A stretch of DNA of 64,000 nucleotides, taken from Mikania micrantha. Lineage: Eukaryota > Streptophyta > Magnoliopsida > Asterales > Asteraceae. Shown in pieces: positions 43,859-55,165 of this stretch. The notes below the pieces were generated by a model. It had not been told where the DNA came from and did not search any database. It saw nothing but the letters and a program-made list of their open reading frames with translations. Position 1 is the first letter of the stretch; every line of letters starts with the position of its first letter. The stretch spans positions 15,066,963 through 15,130,962 of the forward strand of contig CM018687.1 of assembly GCA_009363875.1 (NCBI GenBank), in the 5' to 3' direction. A program made the position numbers and the translations under genes.

Positions 43859-44230
43859 GATTCACAAGGTGTGTGAACATGTGGTGATCTACGAATGCGT
43901 AGATGTTGAATTGGTAATGTGCACGTTTAGAGTCACAAGGTGTGTGAACGTATAACTTGCCATTTCAATGTAAAGGATTCACAAGGTGTGTGAACAGGTG
44001 GTGATCTACGAAAGCGTAGATGTTGGATTGATAATGTGCATGTTTAGAGTCACAAGGTGTGTGAACGTATAACTTGCCATTTCAATGTAAAGGATTCACA
44101 AGGTGTGTGAACATGTGGTGATCTACGAATGCGTAGATGTTGAATTGGTAATGCGCATGTTTGGATTCACAAGGTGTGTGAACGTATAACTTGCACTTCC
44201 AATGTACAAGATTCACAAGGTGTGTGAACA
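43859..44230 (+). repeat. 117-bp tandem repeat, three full copies plus a part
   Basis: Units start GATTCACAAGGTGTGTGAAC at 43859, 43976, 44093 and (partial) 44210, all at an offset of 117 bp. The first three hold a palindrome ATCTACGAATGCGTAGAT (AAGCG in unit 2) and an internal second copy of CACAAGGTGTGTGAACG. Confidence 0.92.
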
Positions 44231-44803
44231 AATGGTGGATTTGAAATATGATGCACAATTGGTGTTTTGTGTGTTTATATATGTGTGTTATATTAAGTTA
44301 TAATAATTGTGCATGAATGGGGGATGTATTGAGGTTTTGGTTGAAAACGAACCGTTAGTAAATCGTTTTGTATGTGGTTAAATGTTGTCATCAACATTTT
44401 ATATGAAACCTCATTAGTGTATCCTATGGTGTTATGGAATACACGTGGTGAATGATGAGGTAATCTTACTTAGTTCTAACGAACTAATGGTGAATTTAAA
44501 TGTGGTGTTTACAGGTACAAGGGAGTAAGGTGAGCGGTGATGATGATCGAGAATCGAACATGGAGGCTCGTATGGTGGTTAATATTTAAATAATCGAACT
44601 TGTGTGAAGCTTTTGTGTAATAAATGTTTTGTGAAGTTTGTAAACATACTTAAACTTGTTTTTAACAGGTGGTGGTAATAGTATGTTTAATAGTTGTAAA
44701 ACACAAAAGTCGTTTTGTTTTGACTGGGACCTAACGTAAATTATTAAATAATGTTGTAAAATGTCCTGAGGGGACATGAAAGTGACTGGGGTGTCACATG
44801 TTA

Positions 44804-45984
44804 GATGATCCATTTCACATTTAATCTTTCTAAACCAGTTTAGAAGATATTTTGAGCCAAAATATCTGGCCAAGCTTGGAGAAGAAGGCATCCAAGCATA
44901 AATATCCAAGAGTTGACTTTTCCAAGTCAGCATTTTTGCGTCTTTACACCCAAAAATTCGACTAGAGCGTTCAACATACCTTTTGGAGCTTCAAACATCT
45001 TTCAAACAATATTTTCAAGCAATCCCTGTTGAGAATCAAGATCAAGAACAAGTGGGTCCAAGAACTAACCTCCAAAAGTTTATTTTATTGGCTTATCAAG
45101 CCAATTTTCAACCAAGTTCTAACCTCAATTTTTGATTTGAGTATGTTCAAATAAATTAAACAAGTGTTATGAAGCTTGGTTGGATGGTTGGAAATTATTA
45201 GGTCTTAAAAGACAAAATTGTCCAAAAACCCGATTTTTCAAAGTTGTCCAAGTCGAGATTTTTCTTAACCAAACTCTAGATATATGTTAAATATTAGGAA
45301 TTGGAGATTTTGGCATGATAAAAGTATGAAAAAAATCGGTTTTGGCACGCAAAAACTCTTTATGGCACGCTGAAACAGGCGCAACGGCCCTGCGTCCCGG
45401 CGTGGCACATGAACATGGCCCCGCGGCCCTTGCTTGGTACGATCGTTGCCCGTGTCCTCATCGTTATCGATATATTGCTGCTCGTTTCCAGGAACGCATG
45501 GTCAGCGACCAACAGGCTCGGTCACGGCTCACTTAGCCCGGACCAGCTTGTCTGTGGCTCGAGCCACTAAGCCATAACAACCAAACCACAACTAAGCCAC
45601 CACCACCAGCCACCGCCGGCCACCGAACTGCCACCACCGAACCACAACTAAGCCACCACCACAGGCCACCGCCGCTACCGAATCCGGCCAAACTCCGGCG
45701 ACTTTCCGGCCAAACAATGGGACTTTTCTGGCGGAATATTCCAGCGATGGGGAAATTCCGGCGAGACCCTAACTTTATATGTTTCGTGTTTCAGACTCAG
45801 TTTCGCAGTCCGATGATCCGATTTCGATCTTAAAGACCTATTCTTAATATATTTTGCGTTCCAAACTCAGTTTCCCGATCCGATTTCGATCTAAAAGTCC
45901 TATTCTTGATCGATTTCACGTTCCGAACTCAGTTTCACAATCCGTTTTGCAATCCGACGATCTGATTTTGATCTGAAAGGCTTA
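44804..45984 (+). other. Repeat-rich spacer, no gene recognised
   Basis: Probably the continuation of the LTR begun at 42345. It includes a CCACCACC/GCCACCGCCGG-rich repeat with a unit AACCACAACTAAGCCACC (45583-45690) and three degenerate copies of about 65 bp with CTCAGTTTC and CCTATTCTTGAT (45781-45995). Confidence 0.5.
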
Positions 45985-45995
45985 TTCTTGATCAT
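45781..45995 (+). repeat. Three degenerate ~65-bp tandem copies
   Basis: Each copy has a version of CAGACTCAGTTTCGCAGTCC, then GATTTCGATCT and CCTATTCTTGAT. Copies differ by about a quarter of positions and by indels. Confidence 0.65.
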
Positions 45996-46934
45996 TTACT
46001 CTCAACTAAGGATACCCAGATTGCAAATAAATCTTAGAGAACCAAGTCGCTCGTTGTAGTTGATCGAATAAATCATCAATCCTGGGTAGAGGATATTTTT
46101 CTAGATTGTTAGCTTGTTTAGCTCCTAGTAATTGATTCACATTCTGAACGAACCGTCTTTCTTTTTTGACAAAGAGGACCGGGGCTTCCCAAGGTGAGTA
46201 GCTCGGTCTTATGAATCCCTTATCTAACAGCTCCTGTAGTTGACTAGGGAATTCCTACATCTTCGAAGGTGCTAATCGGTACGGAGACTTCGTCACCAGG
46301 TTCGCTCCAAGGACGAGATCTATCCTAAACTCCACTTGCCGGACTGGTGGCAAGTCTTATGGGAATACCTCTGGATACTCTTTGAAGATTGGCACATCTT
46401 TAACCGTCTGTTTCTCGGACTTCTTCTCTACCACATGTGCCAGAAAAGCGTGGTACTGTTTTCTCATATACTTCTGGGCCCTGATGCACGATACTATCTT
46501 TAGTTAGCGACATGGCTTCTCGCCATAAACTCGTAACGTTTCGCCGGACGTTAAGGAATTCGAATGAGTTTCTCCGAACATACGATTTCGACGTGATGTT
46601 TTGATAACCAATCTATTCTTATAATCACATCAAAACTTCCAAGTGACATAGGAATGAGATCGATGGTGAACGAGTGATCGCTTAGCCTGAGTTCACAGTC
46701 ACAAATTATTGATTTCATAAATATGGTTTTACCATCAGCTACTTCTACCGTATATGGGGTGTTAAGTATAGATGGTTGTATGTTAATCATGGATACAATA
46801 TTGGCAGAGACAAAACTTTTATCTGCACCATTATAAAATATGATAGAAACGTAATAATTATTGATGAGAAATGTATGTGTGATGACTGCTGGCTCCTCAC
46901 GTGCTTCATTTGCTCCAAGGTTTGTTTCTAACAT
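45996..46934 (-). pseudogene. Antisense Ty3/gypsy protease-RT fragment
   Basis: Minus-strand ATG at 46934 gives a 127-codon frame with GANEAREEPAVITHTFLINN, then FYNGADKSFVSANI and GSFDVIIRIDWLSKHHVEIV: a retropepsin whose active-site D-S-G is changed to Y-N-G. In shifted frames follow FKEYPEVFP, YRLAPSKM, LQELLDKGFIRPSYSPWEAP and YPLPRIDDLFDQLQRAT, the start of RT, down to about 45996. Several stops occur. RNase H and integrase are absent. Confidence 0.82.
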
Positions 46935-47448
46935 AATAATCCTATCATTCCTATACTTAGCATTTTCCTGATGAAAGTTTCCTTATTTAGAAATATGTAA
47001 CCTAGGTTTGTTCTAACATAATCCATTGTTTCAAATATTCTTCTACATTATTCCTAGACATATTCCAATATCTACATATCATCAAATTATGTTAAATCAA
47101 TGTAACCAATTCTTTCAAGCATTAAAGTTACTATAAAGAGTAACGTATGAACATGAGTTATGCTTTCTTAATCTAACTTTCCAAACATGTTAATAAACTT
47201 ACTAATAAGCATAAATCATCATTTAGAACTATCTAGCATATCTGGAACACAACATAGCAAGCCTTTTGCGAAACAAAGTTTCCATATATAGTAACTAGCA
47301 AAATCCTTACATTATGCATTCAAAACTCATTCTAAATCATTTCTACACTTCAAATCAGTAATATCACATCAAGTATTAGTTACAAAACACAACAAATTCG
47401 TGCAAATGTTTGTTTTGGAGTTGCATGTGTGCATGTGCATTTCAAGTG
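46935..47448 (+). other. AT-rich spacer, no gene recognised
   Basis: No motif on either strand. A gag region expected upstream of the antisense protease is not readable. Confidence 0.4.
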
Positions 47449-47456
47449 CAAGTAAC

Positions 47457-47994
47457 TAGGGGTGTTGTTCCGATTGGTTCCTTGGGTTTTGGGTTGCTCG
47501 GGTCGGGTTATTCGGGTTTTGTGATATGAAATTGGAACCGAGAACCGAACCATATAACTTCGGTTTAATTGGTTCTTAGGTTTCGGTGCTCGGGCTTAAT
47601 CGGGTTGGGTTAAACGGTTCTCGGGTAATACTTGAAAAACTAATATTCTATTTTTCAAACAAATAAAATAAAAACATGTTTAACCAAAACATACATTTCC
47701 TTAAAAATTTCAAATGTTTAACCATAACATAGCTAAAACATGTTAAACCAAAACATACATTTTTTCAACAGTCTCAAAACACACAGAAGCTTTGAAAATC
47801 AAAGAATGGAATCGCCCATTTAAACCCTAGTTCGGGTTTTTTGGGTTTACCCGAACATGCCTCTTGGGTACCCCAAAGACCGAACCATTCTAAGTTTTCG
47901 GGTTCTGGTAATAAGCTTTTTCGGGTTGGGTATTATCGGGGTCGGGTAGGTTCTTCGGGTTGGTTCTTCGGGTTCAGGTAAAAAAACTCCCCTA
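47457..47994. mobile_element. Non-autonomous hAT-type element, TSD CAAGTAAC/CAAGTGAC
   Basis: Begins TAGGGGTGTTGTTCCG and ends AAAACTCCCCTA. The flanking 8-mers CAAGTAAC (47449-47456) and CAAGTGAC (47995-48002) differ by one base. The inside is rich in TCGGGTT / GGTTCTCGG words. Size is 538 bp. Confidence 0.8.
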
Positions 47995-48002
47995 CAAGTG
48001 AC

Positions 48003-49040
48003 CATTTAAAACTACCTCACAAGGTCTTGGATGCTTAGATTTAGTTAAAGCAGATGTTAGGAAGCTCGGATGGTGGCTAATGATGAAGTTCAAGTTGGTG
48101 CAAGAGTGGTTATCGCTGCAATGATCTTGCAACACCTCCTTTAAGCTCCAAAGTGCCAAAATGTCAAGGAAGGCAAGAAAATGGCTAGAGTAATGTCGGT
48201 AGAGATTTTGAGATGTGTTTATAGGGAGTTTGGGTCGAGAGAAATTGTAGAGAACTTGCAAAATGGTTAATAGGTTTGGAGTGTGGAGAATTGGTGATAT
48301 TTATAGTGTTTTTGAAGTCTGTGGCTCGTCGCGTACTGCTAAGGGGAGATCCAGGGTTCCTGGCATACCGCAAAGTGTAGAGTTTCTAGACATTCGATTT
48401 TGTGTGTTCGGTTTTTCTCGTGTTCGATTCATGTTGCTTATTCAAAGCGTAAAATTCATATTAACACATAATCATGTATAAGATATAATCATGTATTCTA
48501 ATTATTGATTTGTTAGTTCCCCAATGTTCGTGGAACAAGACTCATGTGCGATTTGGTAATTCCCCGAATTATTGTTCGTAATTTTTGTGTTTGACACACT
48601 TGATTAATCCTAATCAATGTGCAGTGTATGATCTGGCAATTCCCTGAATTACCGATTCGTAAATGTTTGTATTCTACTTGTGAAATGTTCAACACACTTA
48701 ATTAGTCATAATCAAGTGCAATGCATGGGATATAAATATGTTTGGAGAGTTTGTACAAGTTACAATTTACCTGAAATTGTTGAGTGTCACACCATTAGTC
48801 TCTAGGGTGTACCTAATTAAACTATATGTTTTTTCTTTTACATTATTGTGAATATGAAGTTACTGTGAATGCATTATAAGCAGAAGGTTATGTACATTTT
48901 TATGATACACGAGTAAAAGTATCACATATTAAACAAAAATTCAGTTTGTGTATAGCAAGCATTTTGTTGTATATTTTTCAAATCAAGTAACTTTTTTTTT
49001 TCCTTTTTTACTTTAATAATTGTTTCTTTACATATCATAT
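48003..49040 (+). other. Spacer, no gene recognised
   Basis: Contains two diverged copies of a motif with GGTAATTCCCCGAATTA and ACACACTTGATTAATCCTAA (48540-48720). No coding signal. Confidence 0.4.
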
Positions 49041-49048
49041 ATTGTAAC

Positions 49049-49889
49049 TAGAGGCGTTCGGTTTTCAAAGTGGACTCGAAAAATCAAAATTCGATTCCAT
49101 TTTGATTCAAAATTACCAAGTCAAAATTGAAATTCGATTTGATTCGAAGTATTTCGAATCGAATATCAAATTTCATATATTCATTTCGATCGATTCGAAG
49201 CTCGAATGAATATTATTTATATATTTTTTTATTTTATATATACAAGTAATTACTATATTTAAAAATTTAACTGTTTAGTTAGCCAGTTTAGTTTATAAAA
49301 GTGAAAATTTATTACACAAATGTCAATCCAGTTATACACTATCTATAATTTTAACATTTTGAATACCCTAAACCTAAACATCCATAACATAAGTGTCTAT
49401 CGTAAAGCTTGAAATGTTGTGGCCATGAAGCTTAAAAATTGATATTTTTGGTTGTTAATTTACGATATTATGATTACTGTCGCTTTATGTTTTTGTAGGT
49501 TGTCATTAACACAGCATATTGATTTAACTTTATCATTTTATTAGTCTGAAAGTTATCTCTATTATTATAACCTAGATGTTATTTGATAGTTAGATATTCA
49601 AGGTTTTAATTATTTGATATTTTGAAAGGGTAAAGATAGCAAGCATAAACAAATTATTTTATTAAATTTGAATTAAACCAATTCAAATTCTAACCGAATT
49701 CAAATCCTAAATTGAAATAGAATTGAATTTCGAATTTGACATCGGATTCGAATTTCGAATTTGAATTGGTTTATTTAAATGTATTTCAAATTTGAATCGC
49801 ATTCAACTGCTCCTAAAAAATTCAAAATTTGAAATCATTCGATTCAAAATATTCGAGTTATTCAAAATTCGATTCGATAAACATCCTTA
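49049..49889. mobile_element. Non-autonomous hAT-type element, TSD ATTGTAAC, TTCGAAT theme
   Basis: Begins TAGAGGCGTTCGG and ends AAACATCCTTA, flanked by perfect ATTGTAAC at 49041-49048 and 49890-49897. Both subterminal zones are dense in TTCGAATCGAAT / ATTCGAATTTG words. Size is 841 bp, non-coding. Confidence 0.85.
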
Positions 49890-49897
49890 ATTGTAAC

Positions 49898-50395
49898 ATT
49901 TGGAACCCTTCTAGACCTAGTTACATCCTTTTTAATTTTATTACGCTTCTCAATGACTTTAAATTACTTTACAATTATAAATAAATTATATATGTCAATG
50001 GGTTTAGAGTTCAATTAACACCCCTTAACTTTTTTCGTTGGAGATGTTTTGGATTCGAATATAATCTAAATTAGCAAATAATTAAAACGGTTGAAATCCT
50101 GTTACAAGAAGACTCATATATGAGTAACAATGATGAACCAAAGGCACGAGCATATAAACATTGACTCAACTTAATAAACACCTTTTATACATATAAAATA
50201 AAAAATTTAAAAAAGAAATATAACCGCTTATTTAATTTGATTATTAATTTAAAACCAAAGAAATTTGAATTTAGAAATTCTAAGATAGCGAGAGGTAGGT
50301 GTAATGCTTGTGTGTTCCCTAATAAATAGTAATAATTGGTCGGTCATTAGATAATGATTGCAATTTAATGCGTCGTCGATTTATGCCAAAAAGAG
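49898..50395 (+). other. AT-rich spacer, no gene recognised
   Basis: No coding motif and no clear repeat. Confidence 0.4.
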
Positions 50396-50403
50396 AAGTT
50401 ACA

Positions 50404-50677
50404 ATTTTTTTAAACGATACACTTATTCTAACGGTTAACTAAGATCGATTTCTTGATTGCCGACCGTGAGACCGTACTCCCTTATGCGTGAAAACTATGT
50501 GGAATAAGTAAACCATCGCCTCTCATTGGTTTAAAACCCGAGATTAAGCTTAAGATTATTTCTCTCACTTGATATCCATTAAAGTGTGGTCAGTGAGACT
50601 TAAACCCTGGTTTTCAAGGAGAAAGGGCCAATCGTTAACCATCAAGATAACGCTAGGAAATGTCTTTGGTAAAAGCA
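50404..50677 (-). mobile_element. Probable SINE
   Basis: On the minus strand an A-box-like TTGATGGTTAACG and a B-box-like GGGTTTAAGTCTC lie about 40 nt apart near the 5' end. The 3' end is ATCGTTTAAAAAAA. Short direct repeats AAGTTACA flank it (50396-50403, 50678-50685). Size is 274 bp. Confidence 0.55.
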
Positions 50678-50685
50678 AAGTTACA

Positions 50686-51176
50686 TAAATATATTTTCAT
50701 CGAATAGATTGAACCCTAGTTATTATTAATAACATAAAAAAGGAATACTTGAAATCATCCTTTCAAACATATTAGTTTTCTGCATGTATATTAACATGAT
50801 GGCCGATCTATTTTGTTCATAGTTAAGTGAGAAAATATCATGGCGTAACACGAAATAAATTTTGCTACATCTTTTAAACAAAATTCAAGTTACAACTCTT
50901 ATGACACGCTAATGTGAACATAAGAGTAAAAAGATACATGTGTGTACTGGTGATTTTAAACATCATAAATAGTTTCTAGTTTGGGACCAACTTTTGTAAT
51001 TAGGTAATGACGATGTGTATACATATAGATCTTATATTTCATATAATGAAATATCACATAGGTGGATTATATATGAACTAAAATATGACAAAATTTTTTA
51101 TGTAATTATATGTGTTTGCAGTAATGACTTATAGTCTTTTTCTTTTCTTATGATATATATTTGGGTTATCTTAATA
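50686..51176 (+). other. AT-rich spacer, no gene recognised
   Basis: No coding motif on either strand. Confidence 0.4.
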
Positions 51177-51450
51177 GAGTAAATTACGGTTTTGGCCCCT
51201 GTGGTTTAAGTGTTTTAATTATTTCGTCCCAAAATATAAACTTCTATCAATTCAGCCTCTGTAATTTAGACAACTATCGGTTTTGGTCCCTCAAACTTAA
51301 CTATTATAACTGTTTTGACCTAAACCTGACTATGGTTGAGGCCAAAAACGTTATTTGTTTAAGCCACACGTGCTGAATTGATATAAGATTCTATTTTGGG
51401 TCGAAATAGTTAAAATACTTAAATCATATAAGCCAAAACCGTAATTTACT
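51177..51450. mobile_element. MITE with GAGTAAATTACGG ends
   Basis: Starts GAGTAAATTACGGTTTTGGC and ends GCCAAAACCGTAATTTACT, inverted ends of about 19 bp; about 274 bp. The same GAGTAAATTA start occurs in the element at 55503. Confidence 0.7.
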
Positions 51451-51552
51451 ATTTTAAATATAATCATTCAGATTATAAGAATCTAGAAAAAGTTTTATGA
51501 GAATACCACATTACATTGTTTTGTTATTAAAGTTCAAATTACATACTTAATT

Positions 51553-52030
51553 AGGGATGGGCATGTGGTATAAAGTATTAATGCCAAATCAGTAACATAT
51601 TAAACTAATGCCGTATCTATAGATTTAGTATGATATTTGGCACATACTGTTTCATTTGGTAATGGTATCATTACTGTAGTAATCCCATTTAGACACTTTG
51701 CAACAAATACAGGTACCGAAACAGTACCGTACTGATAGATTCGGTACGACGACATCAACTTTTTGAATCACGGTATCGGTACTTTTTATGATAATCGTGG
51801 GAACCCACTTGCGTGGGAAACCCTCGGGTCCCCCCAATACCTGATTAACAAGAGGAACAGATAAAAAACGGCTGCAAGTAAGCGAGTCGGTGGCCTCCAA
51901 GAAAAATTGCTCCAAATGTGAATTGAACTTGAGATTTCAACGTTGTTTCTCCTTTACTCTAACCACTACACCACTTCATTGGAGGTTTCTATCGGTAATT
52001 TTGGTAACGGTAAAGTATCAATCTGATCTT
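51553..52030. mobile_element. Degenerate hAT-like element with GGTACCG theme, carrying a SINE
   Basis: The left end has TTAGGGATGGGCATG, close to Ac/hAT-type ends, and words such as GGTACCGAAACAGTACCG follow. A SINE-like element (51787-51989) splits it. The right end near GGTAACGGTAAAG is uncertain. Confidence 0.4.
51787..51989 (-). mobile_element. SINE-like element with ~13-bp target duplication
   Basis: The minus-strand 5' end carries TGGTGTAGTGGTTAG (A-box-like) and AAGTTCAATTC (B-box-like). The 3' part holds GTGGGTTCCCACGATT, shared with the SINE at 23.46 kb. The flanks TATCGGTACTTTT (51774-51786) and TATCGGTAATTTT (51990-52002) differ at one base. Confidence 0.65.
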
Positions 52031-52729
52031 ATAGTTACTCATTTTCAACATATTATTTTACTAAGTATACAATTAGATATATAAACTACATTATATGTTA
52101 GAGAATGATGATTATACTCTTTTACTAAAACACAATCCATAATTAATAAAATAAGAATATTGAGTATTTAATTGGGATTTAAAATCATAATGCCCAAACT
52201 ACACTTTAAAAATTGATAACATACGCTTTAAAATCATAATTACTATATATACAAAAGTAAATTATGAATAGTGAAGTTCATGTGTTAAAGCGTAAGGTAC
52301 AAATATTTTAGTGTTTGAAGTTTTAAAACTTTTACTTAAATTGTTTCTTTATATATTGCTTTTTGCAAATGCAATGGTAAATGAAGCATGACCCAGTGGT
52401 TATGGATAGTCTTTTTAAAGCTTGACTTTCATAGGGCGTATGTTTTATCCTGCTTAGGTTCATTTTTTTTTCCTTTCTTACTTGTATTTTGTTTTTGTGT
52501 CTTCATTTAAGTTTTTTTTTTAATGCCAGTTTGTCTCCAACAATAGTCATTATTAAACGATCACGTCCCCACAGCAACTCGCGGTTGCTTAATCTAGTTA
52601 ATAACATATGCCTTTTTTTCCTCAAAAGTTGATAATTGGGTCTAAAGTTACGCCCACTAAATAGAGACTTTGAATATAAAGTCAACAGTTTCCTCTCACT
52701 TTCATGTTCTTATTTTCTTTGTTCTTTTT
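52031..52729 (+). other. AT-rich spacer, no gene recognised
   Basis: No coding motif seen. Confidence 0.4.
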
Positions 52730-52737
52730 CATCAATG

Positions 52738-53193
52738 TAGAAAGCTCGAGCTCGAGTCCGAGCCCAAAAAGATGGCTCTTTTAGTTATCGAGCCCGAGCC
52801 CGAGCTTTACATATCGAGCTCGAGCCGACTCGCGAGCCTTAACGAGCTTTCTGAATATATAATTTTTATTTATTATATTAAGTGTTTATTTATAAAATTA
52901 ATTATTTTTGTATATAAAATTATGATAAATATATTTAAATCAAATATTTTAGGTTAATTTTGAAAATATAATTATAAATATAATTAAATTAGTAATTAAA
53001 GTAAATAAATTAAATAAATAAAATCTAAACGAGCCGAGCCGAGCCGAGCTCGGGCCTAAAAATTTTCTAATGAGCCGAGTTCGAGCCTAGTAAATAAAGC
53101 TCTTAACGAGCCGAGCTCGAGCCCGAGTTTATTTAAACAAGCTGAGCTAGAGCCTTAACGAGCTCAGGATCGGCTCGGCTCGTTTACACCTCT
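52738..53193. mobile_element. hAT-type miniature element, GAGCTCGAGC theme, left end decayed
   Basis: The right end GGCTCGTTTACACCTCTA matches the TAGAGGTGTAAACGAGCC type. The left side begins TAGAAAGCTCGAGCTCGAG with a poor end and no matching duplication. The inside is packed with GAGCCGAGCCGAG / CTCGAGCC words. It abuts a hAT transposase remnant. Confidence 0.55.
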
Positions 53194-54236
53194 AATTGCA
53201 ACTAGGTGGAACTCCACCTATGATATGTTAGAAGTTGCACAAGCCTATGAAAGGGCATTTGATAGGTATGATTTAGAGGATCCATCTTTTGGTGTAAAAA
53301 TTCAAAAGAAGAAACGTTCGATCCCAACATTAGACGATTGGACAAAAGCAAGATAGTTCTGTTTTTCTTAAAACATTTCAGGAAATTACATGACGAATAT
53401 CTGGGACAAAGTATGTTACATCACATACTCTTGTTGTTGAATTAGCAAAAAATTGTCACATTATAAGAGAACAAGTTAAATGTGATTTATTTGATGATGA
53501 ATATCTTTATGATATTGCTAAGGTGATGAAACCCAAATTTGAAAAATATTTTGGAGATATTGAATAGTATGAATTTGATGTTATATTTTGCTTTCTTATG
53601 TTAATCCAAGGAACAAAGAAGAGTTTTTGGAGATCATATTGAAAGATCATTATGGAATGGAAGGAATAACAATTGTTGAATTTAAGAAAACATGTATAAT
53701 GAAGGAACTACAAGCCTTATATGCAGATTATGTGCGAATTCGATCATGCTCCATCAACTACTACATCCTCAACATCAACATCACGGGAAATTGAAGGGTC
53801 TTCAACTAATAAAACATTTACTACAACAAGTCATGATTGTGCAGATAGGTTGAGAAATAGGATGAAAATAACTTAAGCATCTAGTTCCTCAATTAGTGAG
53901 TTGGATAAGTATTTGGGTGAAAGTGTTGAAGTTTTTGATCCAAAAGTTAGTTTTGATATATTAATTTGGCAGAAGGTGAATAATCCAAGATTTTCAATTT
54001 TATCTCATATGGCTAAAGATTTGTTAAATATTTCCATCTTAACTGTCGCTTCAAAATCGGTGTTTAGCATAAGTGGGAGGGTGTTGGATTCGTATACGAA
54101 TTCTTTAGGTGACAAAACTATCAAATGCCTAATTTGTCCACAAGATTGGATTCGTGTAGGAACCAATCCGGAAAAGGAAGAAGATCTTGAAACACTAATT
54201 CAACTAGAAAAAGGTTCATTCTTAAATTATCTTTAG
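53194..54236 (+). pseudogene. hAT transposase C-terminal half (RICESLEEPER-like), broken
   Basis: Begins ATRWNSTYDMLEVAQAY, the conserved start of the C-terminal half of plant hAT transposases, then RSIPTLDDWTKAR. After stops follow DDEYLYDIAKVMKPKFEKYF (about 53490), NPRNKEEFLEIILKDHYG (about 53600) and a good C-terminal dimerisation block in one frame: SELDKYLGES (from about 53896), FDILIWQKVNNPRFSILSHM, ILTVASKSVFSISGRVLDS and IKCLICPQDWIRVG (about 54120-54160). Stops and frame changes in the first part make it dead. The N-terminal half is missing, next to a miniature element that may use this transposase family. Confidence 0.88.
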
Positions 54237-55026
54237 TAACTTTTTTAATTAACCAATTTATGTTGATACAATGTTTTGTTTATGTAGATCTCATGATAGA
54301 ACAAGTGGTTACAAGATTGTAAATCATTGATGTTGAAGGATATCTTTGTTTTACGAGTGGGTTTGAAGGCTTGGATTATCATTAAAAGTAATTGTTTTTC
54401 AATTTTGTTTTCTCGTATGACTCGGGTTTAGTTATGCTTGAATTTTCAATTTCATGAGGTTAAAAAATTATGCAACTTTTTTAATAAAATGCTTGCATTT
54501 ATCAATTTTTTTTCCTCGTGTGCCATTGACAAAATTATAAATTTTGTGAGGTTGATAGGAGTAATTGTTACCAATTTTGTGAGGTTAAAGAATCATGTAG
54601 TTGATGGTTAACATTTGGTTATATCTATCAATGTCTTGTTCCTTAATATTTTGTATTTATTTGTTATCATTTATTTGTATCAATTTAAAAGTGGCTCGCT
54701 AATATAACAAATAAATATTAACCCGAATAACTAGTGACCCGACTAACTTGAACCCTATTCGGGTCGGGTTGCGGGTTAATATTTTTTTGGGAAAAACCCG
54801 ACTAAACCAACCCAATTAACCCAAAACCCGATCAGGTTTACTCGATCAACACCACTATGCTCATGTGTATATTAAAGGACCTTTGGCGTTCTCTAGAGCA
54901 AGAACACAAACACTAATGTAGCGTTTGTAAAAAGAAAGAACATGTCAATTCATCAGAAAAAATGGGAGCGAAGGGGCCATTTTGTGGTCTATTTTATTGT
55001 AATTCGATGCAAGGAATATTAATGAG
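54237..55026 (+). other. Spacer with an ACCCGA-rich patch, no gene
   Basis: 54715-54850 is dense in AACCCGACTAA / CGGGTCGGGTT words, probably a truncated miniature element like the one at 25.4 kb. Confidence 0.4.
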
Positions 55027-55087
55027 TTGGAGGTGCTAAGTGCACATTTGTTTGATATTTCTGAGCTCCTAACTAAACGCAAGCGTC

Positions 55088-55165
55088 AAGGGGGCTGCGC
55101 CCCTTTGCGAGGTACTAGGGGCAGCGCCCCTAGCAGGCTACAAGGGCAGAGCCCCTGGTGGCGGT
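55088..55165 (+). repeat. GC-rich palindromic module (GGGGCAGCGCCCC)
   Basis: Three back-to-back palindromes, GGGGGCTGCGCCCC, AGGGGCAGCGCCCCT and AGGGGCAGAGCCCCT. Similar words are in the intron at 39.70 kb. Such modules are recalled from plant retroelement ends; here no element could be delimited. Confidence 0.55.

Larger units (their letters stand above)
42691..44798 (+). mobile_element. Solo LTR (Ty3/gypsy type), TSD TGTTA
   Basis: Starts TGTAACGACCC and ends GGGGTGTCACA, flanked by perfect TGTTA duplications at 42686-42690 and 44799-44803. Length is 2108 bp. No coding domains, primer site or polypurine tract lie inside. A GGCGGTACGCC palindrome cluster lies at 42876-43010 and a 117-bp tandem repeat at 43859-44230. 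The open frames read in this LTR carry no recognisable domain. Confidence 0.92.

Noticed and set aside
43859..44230. CRISPR-like spaced repeat
   Set aside because: Plant nuclear context, and the whole 117-bp unit is repeated, not short repeats with unique spacers.
48783..48800. TGTCACACC as another antisense LTR start
   Set aside because: No LTR body features, opposite end or target duplication could be found.
53588..53794. Separate 68-codon gene
   Set aside because: Its text (NPRNKEEFLEIILKDHYG) is a piece of the hAT transposase remnant.
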